DNA from: Helichrysum umbraculigerum
Lineage: Eukaryota; Streptophyta; Magnoliopsida; Asterales; Asteraceae
Direction: 5' to 3'
Length of the DNA: 64,000 nt
Assembly (NCBI GenBank): GCA_949592205.1
Contig: CATIUR010000002.1
Coordinates: forward strand, 4,310,501 to 4,374,500
Shown in pieces: positions 23,719 through 36,384 of the stretch. The translations under genes and the position numbers were made by a program. Under the pieces are notes generated by a model. That model did not search any database, was not told the DNA's origin, and saw only the letters and a list, made by a program, of their open reading frames with translations. Within the stretch, counting starts at the first letter, position 1; the number at the start of each line of letters is the position of its first letter.

Positions 23719-26106
23719 AATCTCCCCTCCTTAAGAGATTTCGTCCTCGAAATCTGATCATCCCTAATTGATCTAGGAAACTCAATCACATACTAACTCT
23801 CACTTCTCATGAGAGCTTCATCTTATATTATATCTTCAATTTAATAAGACTATACCCCTTTTACAATTCCAACTACATGTATGTTCATCACTATATGCAT
23901 ACAATATGTATGACTGTATTAAATCACTAGTCATATTCTTATACACTTCTAACCACTTCCTTGTTTATTACTATACACCCAATATGTAGTTACAATTTAA
24001 TTCACCCAAGGGTATCATCATGTGCATATCTTTCCATTACCCAACATCAAAGATATATCCCTGGATTTATATAATCATATACTATTTGATCAGCTTATAC
24101 ATCACTCGTATGTATTTCACCTAAATTCACCCAAACACTTAAGTTGTACTTTAATTTACTATCATAAAGGACACCATCCAACAACCAGTATCATATCATC
24201 AAATACTTAATCACATCATATACATATCATACATTACTCCCTTGAATAACTTATTTATATACATATACTCTTTCGATTCTTTCCACATGCACATATATTG
24301 TACTTAAATCATATCTCTAATAAGTCAACTGACCACTTACATGACCTTTCATACTTAATCATGTATACAATTTAAAACACATAATCACCGGTAACAACTG
24401 TAACACAAATCCATGTGAATATTTCAACTCTACAACAACTGCAACACGTGGTAAGGAATACCACAACATACACATTAACAATAACAGTTAAACTTAATTT
24501 ACAACTAACAACTTGTTAGAGATTTTCACTTTTGCAAGTAACTAATTTCAACTTTACAACTTGTAATTACAAATATAACTTGATTATATGAAACTCTTAT
24601 TCGCAAAGAATCACAATTTATATAATCATAATCACATATAGAATAAATAATAAGCAATAGGTAGAGGTCAATTCTTATGGTTAAAACTATTATTATATAA
24701 TCAACTAGCATCCTATCACACCAATTTGGATGCTACGACAACACCTGTTATACCATGTATCATCATCAATGGTATTTCAACGACACAAGGTGCTATCATT
24801 AATCATCTATTCAACATTATTATTCATATTCAACTTACCTCTACTTTGCTTAAATCAACTTTTAACTCTTACTATCGACAATGCATCACACATACACATC
24901 AAATGTGCCATAGATATCACATTAGCAACAACAACTTAGTGGTTTATTACTCTTTTATATTAGTCCATCATGGACTATTTATCAATTACAGATCAACATA
25001 TCTTACCGGATATTTTAAAACCACTTAACTTTATCTGGTACTTAGTAGCCTCAACAACTCCATGTGAAATGGCATAATATAAATACGTTGGCCAGACGTC
25101 GTCATATTATGTCAGTCACACTTTATTCTCAGGCCACTTCATACCATTTATCTCCTAAGTAATTATCTTTACTCTCACATAATTCTCAACAGTAATTTCA
25201 ATAATTTACACAATTATAACAACCTATAATAGCAAGTATATTCCCAATTATTAACTTGCTACTATTTTTAACTTATCACTTTTAATGTGAACTACTCATA
25301 TGATCATGTATATATAACAATACAGACATACTACATCAATGTCTGACACGAATATATCAAGCAACTTCTTTATTACCCAATTCAATATTAAATATTATTT
25401 ATACAACTTAATACTTATAGTACACTAGTACTAAGCAATTCATCAATATTATGTATAATATTCAACACATAATCGTCAATCTATATACCTTTAATCAAAT
25501 CACAATTGAGTATTTCATGCTCAACTATTACATCAATATAAGCTCATATGCTTATTTTGTAATTTCTTAAAACGCTTAATTCAACATTTTATAATACTCT
25601 TAAGTAGTTCAATTACTTCATCTCATTTCAATTAGTCCACATAATATAGTTCATATGATTAGCTAATCAATGTTTACTAATTCTTGCTAGTAGCAATCAA
25701 CAATACCATTTACTGGTATATTTTGCAGTTAAATAAACTACCTACAACTAACTCATACACCATAAAAGGTGTGAACCTCTTAAAACAACTTTTAATATTA
25801 CATATAGTCACAGGAATGATCTCTGGGCTCAATGAAACAAAAGCCCAATACAAAACGTAAGCTAAAAGTTCAAAATAAGGTCCGAAAAACAATAAAATGC
25901 GATTTTCGGGCCCCAAACGACCCCGAAGTGCCGAAAACTGACAGGGCTCATGGCAAAGCGATGAGCTTTGACCGTTGAGCCGTTTCCAAGTGACCCTATA
26001 AATTTCGTCTTAATCGGACACCGAAATTTTCAAAAATTTTCTACGTCAAGTATTACGTCGAACGTCGCAAGAAATTTTTTATTTTTTATTTTTTTTTATA
26101 CTAACT

Positions 26107-26360
26107 AACGCGATCCGGGAAAACGGGTCAGGATCGCGTTCCTTAGTTAAAAATGTTCTGTAACCAAATTAAGCATACAAACGCGATCCGGAGAAGTGAG
26201 CGGGATCGCGTTCCCAAGAGAAAACGCGTCTGAACCCGAAATACACACACAAACGCGATCCTGGAAAATGGCTGGGATCGCGTTCCCAAGCATAAAAATA
26301 ATCTGTGACAAAATAACACATACTAACGCGATCCAGAAAATATTGTTGGGATCGCGTTCC
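26107..26360 (-). repeat. Four-unit ~73-bp array of AACGCGATCC...GGATCGCGTT inverted repeats
   Basis: Units start at 26107, 26180, 26252 and 26325 (spacing 73, 72, 73). Each has 10-base arms AACGCGATCC and GGATCGCGTT around a ~15-base variable loop, joined by a partly conserved AT-rich linker. The period is not a multiple of three, so it is not a coding repeat. The same array is present in the second LARD and in a related solo LTR. Confidence 0.95.
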
Positions 26361-27485
26361 CAAGTAGAAATCTGTGTTTCAGCAAAATTCATATTTTTAG
26401 CCAATTTCAATCGCGTATAACTTTTTACTCGTTTAGAGTTAGACTCTAAAATTTTGCAGGCACGTCCACTATGCCAAAATGAAACTTTCCCTTTTTACAC
26501 TTTTTCAATTTACACGTTTTACGATAAAACGGACGTACGACTCATTTTTGACCATTTTCGACCATTTTGGTTGACACGCCATATTCCAAATGGCTTACTT
26601 TCTGATTTCAACCTTTTGCCAACATGTTTCTATATACATTTGGGACGTGTGGGCATATTCATCACCTACAAACACTCATTCTACATTGTTTTGACACGTT
26701 GACCCGTTTAGGGGTCCAAATGGACGCTTTTAAGAAAATAATCACATTGACTACCCAAATCATTTTCATCACCTTTTACTACTATCTTTATTACTTAAAG
26801 CCACTTTAACATTCTTTTTAATCAGACCACTACTCACTTTAACCTTTTAACCATCAAGTGACCCATTTGGGCACTTTAACAACCCATTTGGGTTTCAACC
26901 AATATGTTCACTAATTTAACACCCATTATACACTTCTATGACTTTACCAAGTCAAACAACTTTACTTCCACCATCGGTGTCACATTATAACCTCGAAACA
27001 CCAAATTCACATAATAGCGCTATTACAACTTATTCAATAATGTGTATACTCAATTCAACAATATACTACACCTTTTTATGATGTTAAACATCTCATTTAG
27101 TATCTCCTCATCAGATTTACAAGCAACGATTATCAAGGATTCATCACTGAGAAATCATAGCAGTTTGATCCAATTTACTCTATTAATAATCATATCATGG
27201 CCAATCAAACAATTCGAGCTTATTAAATACACCAAGCTTATTAGAAAATACCTGATATATCTAGGCCCACAAGTATTGAGGAATCATTGAGAATACCCTT
27301 CGGTTTCTCACATTCCTCCGTCTCTGCAACAAAACAACACTTTTGCAACATGTTATAGGTTAGTACTTTTTCAACAACTAATTTCTCATGCAACTATTAA
27401 TCCCGCACTCCCAGGAATGTTTGACTTGACACTACCATAGATTTGGGATTAAACACTTTGCAATGTCCAATTCGCCCAAACCTAT

Positions 27486-27497
27486 GCTCTGATACCA
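27486..27497 (-). other. Primer-binding site, initiator tRNA-Met
   Basis: The minus strand reads TGGTATCAGAGC three bases after the 5' LTR end. This matches the 3' end of plant initiator tRNA-Met and fixes the element's orientation. Confidence 0.9.
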
Positions 27498-27500
27498 ACT

Positions 27501-29686
27501 TATAACACCCCTCATTTAATCTCATTTAAATATAGTAATTCGGAAGCGTAAGTCCAAATAGCTAGTAATAATTTACCTCATTTTTTCAAAATATAAAATT
27601 CAACCTTTTCAAAACATAATTTCACAACAGAGGTGTTATATAAAACGTGATAAAACATTATTTTAAACAAATCCACTATTAGAGTAACGCTTCACGGTCA
27701 AACATTCCTTCTAGTCCAACTTCTTGCCCACCCAAATATATCAATAACCTGCAAGAAGTGTTAAGTGGGGGATTAGCATAAAGCTAAGTGAGTAGATAAC
27801 TAATCAACAGGCTAACTTAGCTCAACAACTTTGCATACAACAATTAACACATAACCAACAAAGTAGACAATACCACCATTTAGCAAAGCAACAGGGCAAC
27901 TGTTCAACTGGTCAACTTATCATCAAAGCAACTATTCAACAAGCAACGGACTTCATAATGAGGCATCGGTGGCTCTGGGGATAACCATAATACCCGGGAG
28001 GCTCCCCAAGAACACTTACCCAACCATATCCGTATGGCCATAACGGACGAGACCGATAGCTAGTGGTTATTCTCAACTAACACAGGAGGTGTGTTAAACC
28101 TTGAATAACCGACTAGCCCAACCAACAGTTCAACAACAACTCGTTGACCTCATTAACAACTGATGCCCGAAGGCCAACAACAAGTCCAGTGATCACATAA
28201 TCAACAAATCACATATTCATCAGGTCAACGTTATTATATCAACCATATTATTACTAACTATAATAATCATCAAGGCAACTACAATAGTAATAATATGTTA
28301 CTTGTTGTAACCAAACTCGTTACAACCAAGTTATATTGAGGATTAGAGATCCACTCACCGACCACCTCAGGCATCCACTCAGTAGTCTAATATCACTGAG
28401 TCTTCTGCACATCTGAGAATACAACATGATATCACAAGTTAGTTACTTGTCTCAAAATATATATATATATATATTTATATAACATTATGCCTACATTACA
28501 ATTAGCATCGTAACAACATGATTCACAATCACCTTTCAATTTATAATTATCATGACCATCTCATCACATTAATCCACTTCAATCATCACTAACCAATATA
28601 GTTAAACCACAACTAAGGTTATTAACCTCTACCATCAACAATTCACCAAACTTTCAATATTTAAGTCTAATGAATACTTAACAATTAAGTTCACACAATC
28701 ATCATCTTTAATCATCAATTAAGTGTTCTTAATCACCAAAATGCTAATTTTATCATATAATTCATTATCATCATCAAGTTCATCAATAACCTCAAGAACA
28801 CTTAATCAAATTCTTTAATTTCAAGTTACAACTAAACTTATAATCATGAATTAGGCACTAACTAACAACAATAACATAACAATTGGCTTCAATTCATGAT
28901 TTACCAACTAACCCATAAACTATCTATATGATCATACATAATTTTTCTTCATTTCTATGTTAGGATATAAGTTATAATCCTCATACAAACCTCAACTAGC
29001 AATTATATAAGCATAACAAGCTTCAATTTCATATCAATCAAACAACTTTTATCTTAATCATCATCAATATCAAGAACACTCAAACAATTCATAAACCCTA
29101 GCTTCATTGATGTTAATCATCATCATTAATAAGCTCAAGTAGCATCATTTTAGCAACCTCAACCCTTGATTTCGAATTTAATGTCACTAATTTGCTAAAA
29201 CCCCAAAACATCATTTCTAGGTTTATAAAATTAGAGAAATAAAACTTACCAAGCAATTAGAAAGGTTGAAGGATGATTAATCTATGTGTTTGAAGCTTAG
29301 ATTGGAGCTTGAGAGCTTTGATTTGAAGAGAGGAGGTGAATCCATCTAGGGTTTCATATGTATGTATGAACGTACGTATGTATGTATTGTGTGGGAATAA
29401 AAACCGATTTATTCCATAGATTATAGCATATAAGTGTGTAATTTTCATTCCCCGTGTTTATTATTGTCTGGAACTTAAAAATCATTTGCGGGGAAATACC
29501 ATTTTATTTTACCGTCAACTAAATTAATTTAAATCGGTTAATAATTTATTAGTCACAATAAATTATTAGGCTCTTTTACCCATTTATTTTCAAATAAACT
29601 ACCGAACCTGTTTTCTGACACATTAAATAATACCTCACAGTCTGAAAATATTAACATACTAACAGACCCAGAAACAGGGTGTTACA
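27501..29686 (-). repeat. 5' LTR of the LARD (2186 bp)
   Basis: Near-identical copy of 21531-23718. Visible differences include C/T in the CACTAT(C/T)AGAG word, A/C in CATTC(A/C)TTCTAG, A/T in ACAAT(A/T)GGC, T/G in ATCATTT(T/G)CGGGG, and an AT repeat two bases shorter. Confidence 0.92.
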
Positions 29687-29735
29687 AATTGCATGTTACG
29701 ATTTATCACTAAAGGTGTATCCAAAACAATAATTA

Positions 29736-30235
29736 TTTAATTAATTTGTTGACAACCTAATATTGAAACTTTAGAAATTTTTCTATATCATGTTTACAAT
29801 CAAAATTTTCTTTTAATTCAACATATTGGATGTGTCATCATCCTTATACACAAGATACATGCGTAAATACTTAATATGACGATAATAAGTTTTTCCACCC
29901 AAATTCTAAAAATGTTGCTTTTTCACACCTATTTAATCACACAGTTTCTCGTCTTGAGGTTTTTAAAATTCATTTAATTAATTTGTTGACAACCTAATAT
30001 TGAAACTTTAGAAATTTTGCTATATCATGTTTACAATCTAAATATTCTTTTAATTCAACATATTGGCTATGTCATCATCCTACTCAAGATACATGTTTTA
30101 CTAAAACACGCATTTTAATTGAATATATACATGACAATAATAAGTTTTCTTCCACACAAATCCTAAAAAATGATATTTTTACACACCTATCTAATCACAT
30201 GGTTTCTCATCCTGAGATTTTAAATATATTTATTC
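29736..30235. repeat. Two-copy tandem duplication (~240 bp)
   Basis: Both copies begin TTTAATTAATTTGTTGACAA (about 29736 and 29973) and share the downstream order TTCAACATATTGG, GTCATCATCC, GATAATAAGTTTT and ATCACA.GGTTTCTC. They are diverged by substitutions and a small insertion in the second copy. No coding content. Confidence 0.8.
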
Positions 30236-30239
30236 TTTC

Positions 30240-31263
30240 ATAATTCTATAATTAGACTTTTTAGGGAGTTGTTGATAGATTTTAATTAATTGTTTGATAC
30301 GATCGGTTAATTGAAATTTAATGAAATTGAGAAATTCGATTGGTTAATAAATTTCTAATTATACAAAATTAAATTTTGGCATTCAATGAAAATGAACATA
30401 TCTCATGGATACCGGAATATTTTCCAACATGGAACTATCGTTCCACATTATCCGTTATAAAAGACGCTTCAGAAGGACTTCTACGTAATGTATAAACGGA
30501 GTTTGACAAACCTCTTATTTCAATTATTCGTTTTCTTTTTACCTTTCGTAGATACCTTCTATCTTATTGTTATTATATTTTACTATGTATTAGAGTACTA
30601 TTATGATTATTTTTATTGGTAACATTTTCTCTTTATTTGGGAAAACTTTGATTATTCTTTCTATGAAATTTCTCTCATTATAAAATGCTCTCTAAATGAA
30701 GAAAGGATTTTGACCAAACCCATTTGATTTTATTTGATAATTATCACATCATTAAAGCCACTATTTCCAATTTTTGAACCCGTGTATGCATGATGGATGT
30801 AAAGTAAAATATATTATTATTATTGTTGTAATTTTATTTCAATATATAGGTTTTAGATAAATTATTATTTAAATAATTAATTTTATGATATCAAAATAAT
30901 AAAACGGATTAATTAAATAATAATATTTCTTAGTGATTATCTTCCTTTTTAATAATAAGACATAATATAATATTATGTATATTAAAAAAATTGCATCAAA
31001 ATTAATAGCCATACCTAAATTTTTGTGTACGTGAGTCATACTAATAATAATAATTAAATAATAAATTCTATTAAATATATTAAATAAAATTTAGTTTTAT
31101 ATAGGATCGAATTAGGATTTTTTTTAAATAGATTTTTTAGGTAGATAAATAAATTTGATTGGTTAATTGAATCTCTGATAAAATCTAGGCATTTGATTGG
31201 TCGATAGATGTAAATTTTAACCAAAATTTTCATAGGACAAGTTTTCTTTTATTAATATTTAGA
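30240..31263. other. AT-rich flank of the Mutator-like element
   Basis: No gene is seen. The last ~140 bases (31130-31262) match a sequence repeated twice at 54200-54560 on the other side of the Mutator-like element (shared TTTGATTGGTTAATTG, ATTTGATTGGTCGATAG and TTTTCTTTTATTAATATTTA). Confidence 0.6.
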
Positions 31264-31272
31264 TTATTATTA

Positions 31273-32400
31273 GGGAAAGGTTCATCGGGGATGGGGTATT
31301 TAGAGGAGCAGCAAAAGCAGACTCCATCCCCACCGTCTATTGCATTCCAACGGCCAAGATCAATCCAGCCAACAAGGACTAGACTGCAAATAATATGGTC
31401 AAGGGACCAAATGTGTAAATGTTTTAGACACCATCAATCAATCTCGGTCAGCACGGTCACCTATCTCATTTATTTTGCTTTTTTTCCCTCCCTCTCTCTA
31501 CTGCAACAAGCAAACATCATCTTCATTAAAAAAATCATCTACTCACAACAAAATAATCGCCGATCATCGACAAACAGTAGGCAGTTTCATCAACAAACCG
31601 TCGCCGTTTTCATCAACTTCGTTTTCAGATTTTGCGAGAAAGGATTATGTCGAAATCATACACACCTGCGTCGTAATCTGAAACACCAAATTCTAGTTTA
31701 AAACTAGCAAAACATGAAGCAACTCGTAAGTTTTACAGATTATAAATATGTTTATTCTTCGTTTCGTGACTGTTTCGTTGTTTCTTCCGGCTAATAATAC
31801 TCGATTTTGTTGACCAGCTACTCGTAGAAGCCAGCGTAGAACACGATACAAGTTTAAATCAAACAAAAAATAAGAAACAATTCATGTGAATTTGTCTCTA
31901 GAAGGTAGCGATGAAGCGGAATCAGTATCAAGAGGTATAAATATCATTTAGATATAAATTTGTTTTTTACTCTGAAAGATGTTAGATCTGGAAAAAAATT
32001 TAAGCATCAAACCTTAACCTGCATACTTTTTGTGTATTTATGAGAGTTAATTTTGTCATTTTTGATGATTCTTAGGTGTTTATGAGATTTTATTTTGTAG
32101 ATTCAACTTGAAAATGGAAACCTAATAATATTACAAATTCAACTGCATTTTAATTATGTTTAACTGCATTTTACAACTTTATCTTTGTTTTTAAAATCAT
32201 ATATGCTATACTACAAACTCTAGAAAAGTGATAAAAATAAAATGAAGTTGTCTTACTGTGTGTTTCGTGCTACTAACTGCATTTTAGTAGTTTAACGTTA
32301 AAAATAACACAGTATTTGCGTCTTGTTCCATCCTATTGTCTTGCTACTACATTTTATGTCATGAAACTAAAATTATTGTTTCACCTCTTTCATTAGTGCA
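31273..32400 (+). other. MULE left terminal region and putative 5' leader of the Ulp1 gene
   Basis: The first ~200 bases are less AT-rich and read as the inverted end. CT-rich leader-like sequence then follows (about 31470-31520). From 32130 on ACTGCATTTTA words start to appear (32143, 32164, 32277). A 136-codon ORF at 31291 has no recognisable domain and I do not regard it as a gene. Confidence 0.4.
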
Positions 32401-34248
32401 CTTCATAAAGAAGTCAGTTAAAGAAAGTGGTTACAAAAAATCCACAAAACATAAAAGTCTTAAGGTTGAAGTAGAGAACAGGAGATCAGCAAATACAAGG
32501 AAAAAAGTTTTAGTGAAGTCTGTAGATGACATGAGTGATTCTTATGGAAAGAAGAGAAAGAGATCTGAAGACAATGGTAAAATATTTCATGTTTGTATAA
32601 AATTGTTATATATAACATTGTTTATGTAACTGCTAAATCTTCATTTTTAACACAGAATTCAAAGTAAGAAATCTAGAAAATATGACTCCACTGTTGACTA
32701 TATTTTTGAGATCGGAGATGAACATTTAAGAGTATGTAACTTTCTTACATTCTCAACTTATACATTATGCAGTATATCTCTTTGATGAATTGTTATCATA
32801 ATAAAAACTGTATACACAATTAATGATCACTATATTACTGGATTCAAAAATGATCATCAAACAAAGTCTGGTTCATGTAAGAAAATATAAAGAGTACATT
32901 GATAACTCTATGACAAGTGTGATGTCATGTCATCCATTTGATCCAGAATTTCTCGATTTAGCTGTGGAAAGAAACACAATTTTTGATGTTACAAGGTGTT
33001 TGAATAAGGAATCTGCTGACATAGGTGTGCATTATGCACTTGACACTGATGTCAATCTTTTGTCGACGCCTTCTCATCAAGTGAAAGAACCTGGGCAGTC
33101 ATCCAAAAAGAAAGAAGCAACAGTCTTGATTGTTGACCCGTTATGTGCAGTAAAAAGCACAGTTTGTAAAGATCCGACTGAAGTTACTCCTAAAGATCCA
33201 AACGTGCTTGAAAATGCACTTCCAAAACCTGCATTTGACGTCGGGGAAAAGAAAGACAATCAAGAGAAGGAAGAAGATAAGAAGGAAAGTCAGAAGGATG
33301 AGCTGGAGAAAAACAGTGGTCTTGAAAATTTGAAGATTGGTACCTCTCTGATGCAATACCAAGAAAAATTTTATGTTGGGGAAGTGAAACGAAGGAAATT
33401 GAATAACAGAGATTACCCAACATTTGATTTGGGGATATCACCTGACAATCTGCAAAGATCAGAGGATAATGTGTTGCAGCAAAATGTACCTGAAGCTGCA
33501 TTGATTGAACAACACACGGTTCAAAACGATGATGAAGGTTGTGTAGTGGATAATCCTCATATAGAATATGTTGGGAAACCATATTCGGAGTATGAGAATT
33601 TTCTGCATTGTCAAGCCACAGATTTGGCTTCTACAGAGATGGAAAAGAAGAAGCAAAGAAAAATCATGAGATCATACGCAACAGGCTTCAGGAGTTTGAT
33701 TTGATTGACGAAATCCAAAAGCAAAAGGAATTGGAGTTGAAGAAGAAAACATATGAAGAAAAGACCAAGATTGAAGCTGAACAGAAGATAGCTCAGAAAA
33801 AAATCGTTGAAGACATCTTTTTACCAAAGCAGGTCTCAACCTCATATGCAGTGAAAGCGAAGATCATTAAAGAAGATACTCAACCAAAATCTTCTTGTCA
33901 CTCAGCAATGTTTGCCCCGTTTGCAGCTGCGCATGCTAGTTCTGTTGTTCTTCCTAAGCTGAAACTAGAGTTTCCAAAAGATCTTCCAAAGCCTGTTCAT
34001 CCATTTCCGATAAGCAAAAGTTTTAAACCTCAAACAAATGTACCACTTGCACCTAAAGATAGGAAGAAGTTTAATTTGAAGATTGGTTTAACTGTGGATG
34101 TTGAAGTTGACGGTAAGACTGAAGTTGTGAACATTTCTGATGATCTTGTCTCTCCGTATGTTTGTAAGGAGGTATGCATCGATTCGAAAGTAACAGTAGC
34201 AGAGGAAAGAGTTTGTAGATTGATTTTCAGTGCATATCAACCAATCAA
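32336..34248 (+). pseudogene. N-terminal half of the Ulp1-like peptidase gene, frameshifted
   Basis: A lysine-rich exon (about 32400-32576, donor G/GTAAAA) and a short exon at 32656-32731 (DSTVDYIFEIGDEHLR, donor GTATGT) precede a long open stretch from 32823. The long exon encodes acidic, Lys/Glu-rich, low-complexity protein (EKKDNQEKEEDKKESQKDEL near 33245-33305), typical of the poorly conserved N-terminal part of MULE Ulp1 proteins. Near 33640-33660 the frame shifts by one base: the first frame ends at 33704 while a second, opened before it, runs on (KEEAKKNHEIIRNRLQEFDL) to a GTAAGT donor at 34249. Unless an unusual intron removes the overlap, the gene is broken. The intron that follows contains the Athila insertion. 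Confidence 0.65.
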
Positions 34249-34282
34249 GTAAGTTTTTATATGTGCTTACTGCATTTTATGG

Positions 34283-34314
<32 letters not shown>

Positions 34315-34488
34315 ATGTATATCAGTTACTGAATTTTATAAATATGTCTACTGCATCTTTGTGTATATTTCAAAAACAAAATATGTTACTTACTGCATTT
34401 TACATATGTTTACTGCATCTTATATATAATTTGTATTTAAATTAAATCATTACTCTTAAAAACATTATTATTGAACCTCCAAAAGAAG
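34249..34488 (+). other. Ulp1-gene intron, part left of the Athila insertion
   Basis: It starts with the consensus donor GTAAGT. It contains several ACTGCATTTTA/ACTGCATCTTA words (34268, 34350, 34393, 34410) and an AT/GTAT microsatellite at 34280-34322. The Athila-like element entered here at target ATTTA (34489-34493). Confidence 0.7.
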
Positions 34489-35591
34489 ATTTATGATGCC
34501 GCCCGAACGGTCGGTCGCGATTTTACTCGCGTCGTTGCGGACCTCTCGTTTAGAGCGGCGATCAGAGGGTTTTAAAATTTATATTTGCGGGGCCTAAGTA
34601 TACCTAGTTACTATTGGTGTATAGCAGCAAGGATGACCTAGGGTCGTTCTCTGAGTCAGTGTATTGTGGATCGTGGACGAAACAGGCGTACTTATCAATC
34701 TAGCGGGTTTTTAAAAGATTTTTGATTGGTGGTTTTGTTTTTGGTTTTTTTATACTTAGGCAGGAAATGTAAATTAAAGCAGATAAAGTAAATGTAGATA
34801 GCAGATAATCTAGAGAGGGTGTTTGCTATGATTTCGGTAGCCTTATTGATTGGAATGATGTATGATGTATGAAAACATGTTCTAAAGGTTTGTATTTTAT
34901 TTATTTCAGGTATCTGTGGAGTAAGCACTAGCCCCCTACTGATAGAGTTCTCGATCAGTATGTCACTGGGCGACTAGGCTATCATGATTCTGATCGGAGT
35001 AGTTTATCCAGCCCACAACACTAACCGGTGAAGGTATAGTGACCCTTATCTGGGATGAAACCCTGGGTGCATGAATAAGGCGACAAACCAACTCGATGTC
35101 CGACCTTTCTTAACCCCACAATAATACCTAATCTAAACAAAGCATTTAAGACCAAGTTTATAGAGTGTGCTTGATTACTTTCTATCGATGGTTTAGTGAG
35201 TCTGGGTGTTGGGTCATGATTCGGTGATTCACATAGACTGATAGCGACGACTCTTTCCGTGATTACCACACTGTACTCCACTGAAAGTGTTTCCATTGAT
35301 GAACCAAGGACCTAGTCGGTACCAGCTCTGCTGATCACAGATTTACCGTTATTCCACAAGGCTTAGTAACTGCGGTTTTTCCTCGGCTTCCACGTATTAA
35401 CTACACCGGAGGTGTTGTCGACGCTATACAGAGTAATCAACCGACTTACGGTACCTTACATTGCTTCACAAAGGCTAACCCAGACTACTTAACTAAGTTT
35501 GTATTTAAGCATAATATTATCCATCTATGATATAAACCAGCCCTTACTTTTAAGTCCCAATAAATCCCTAACTTGTCAACAGTGTAATATT

Positions 35592-35805
35592 CACGTTCAG
35601 TTAGAAAACCATATTTCCACGGGTACAGTGTACTTTGCGTTCAGAATAGAAAGCATTATTTCCACGGCTCCAGTGTACTTGGCGTTCAGTTAGAAAACCA
35701 TATTTCCATAATCACAGTGTACTTTGCGTTCAGATTAGAAAGCAGTATTTCCACGATGACGATGTACTTAGCGTTCACTTAGAAAGCGATATTTACACGA
35801 TTAAC
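35592..35805 (-). repeat. Five-unit 44-45-bp tandem array in the LTR
   Basis: Units are marked by GCGTTCAG at 35593 (variant), 35637, 35682, 35726 and 35771. Each is followed by TTAGAAA(A/G)C, ATTTCCAC and GTGTACTT. The same array is at 44827-45040 in the other LTR. Confidence 0.9.
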
Positions 35806-36384
35806 AAATCAGACCATGTTCATGTTTGACACAGATAACTAAGTACCTTTGATGGGGTTCGCGACGTCCCATCATTAAGGCCGTAATCACGTTTACTGGT
35901 TGAAAGGCGATTAGTTTGATAGGTTTAAAATCATAAATAGAAAGTGAATCAAAGCACTAATTTTCATAGCATCATTCCAACCAATTTACGACTAACTACA
36001 TCATAGCAAACACGCAATATCACTACTCGCTAATCATGGCAACCAATCCTAAATCTAGCATGACAACAGTAATAACAATCATCATAATGAAATAGATAAA
36101 GGATAGATATAACCGTAATAAGAGCGTAGCTGAATACAACTTGAACGTTACACGAGCAGAACTTCTAGTACGCGCCAAGCGATATTACAATATTGCCCCT
36201 TCTAACTAGCCGCTAATCTACGACTAATTATATCCTAATATTTCTCCTCTAACTCCTAAGAGTAGTGCTAGAGAGAGAAATCTACTAACTAAACTAAGAA
36301 ATTAAAAACGTAAAAGAGTGATTGTTGGAGTGATTGATGGATGTGTGGATGTGTGTTGATTGTTGAAAATGAAGAAATGAAGCC

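Larger units (their letters stand above)
23719..27500 (-). other. Non-coding internal region of the LARD
   Basis: All six frames are closed apart from chance ORFs. Reading on the element strand from the PBS, the region carries a four-unit inverted-repeat array (26107-26360), a conserved block shared almost identically with the second LARD (25707-26870), a conserved GGCCAGACGTCGTC motif (about 25091-25105) and finally the purine tract at 23734-23721. Confidence 0.85.
21531..29686 (-). mobile_element. Complete LARD (large LTR element without coding genes), Ty3/gypsy-related
   Basis: Two long direct repeats (21531-23718 and 27501-29686) flank 3782 bp of internal sequence, with exact 5-bp target duplications AATTG (21526-21530 and 29687-29691). 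On the minus strand the order is LTR, PBS complementary to initiator tRNA-Met (27497-27486, TGGTATCAGAGC), internal region, purine tract AAGGAGGGGAGA, LTR. A hairpin of the type AGATTTCG/CGAAATCT beside the purine tract is typical of the pol end of Tekay-like chromoviruses, suggesting descent from one. There is no gag, protease, reverse transcriptase or integrase, so it must be mobilised in trans. The few LTR differences (about four substitutions plus an AT-repeat length change) indicate recent insertion. Confidence 0.92.

Noticed and set aside
25089..25125. GGCCAGACGTCGTC block conserved in both LARDs as a possible gene remnant
   Set aside because: It is conserved (also at 58772-58808) but short and without an open frame, so it is treated as part of the non-coding internal region.
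26147..26410. Overlapping ORFs of 60-90 codons across the inverted-repeat array (also at 59693-59959 and 52663-52863)
   Set aside because: They arise because the repeated arms are stop-free in several frames. The ~73-bp period shifts frame between units and no protein feature is conserved.
31291..31701. 136-codon ORF at the left end of the Mutator-like element
   Set aside because: It begins within the inverted end, has no domain, and overlaps leader-like CT-rich sequence.
33077..33656. Minus-strand ORFs opposite the Ulp1 N-terminal exon
   Set aside because: They are antisense shadows without features of their own.
35592..35805. Regular repeats resembling a CRISPR array (also at 26107-26360)
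   Set aside because: Plant nuclear context. The units are contiguous tandem repeats or inverted repeats with homologous linkers, with no unique spacers and no cas genes.
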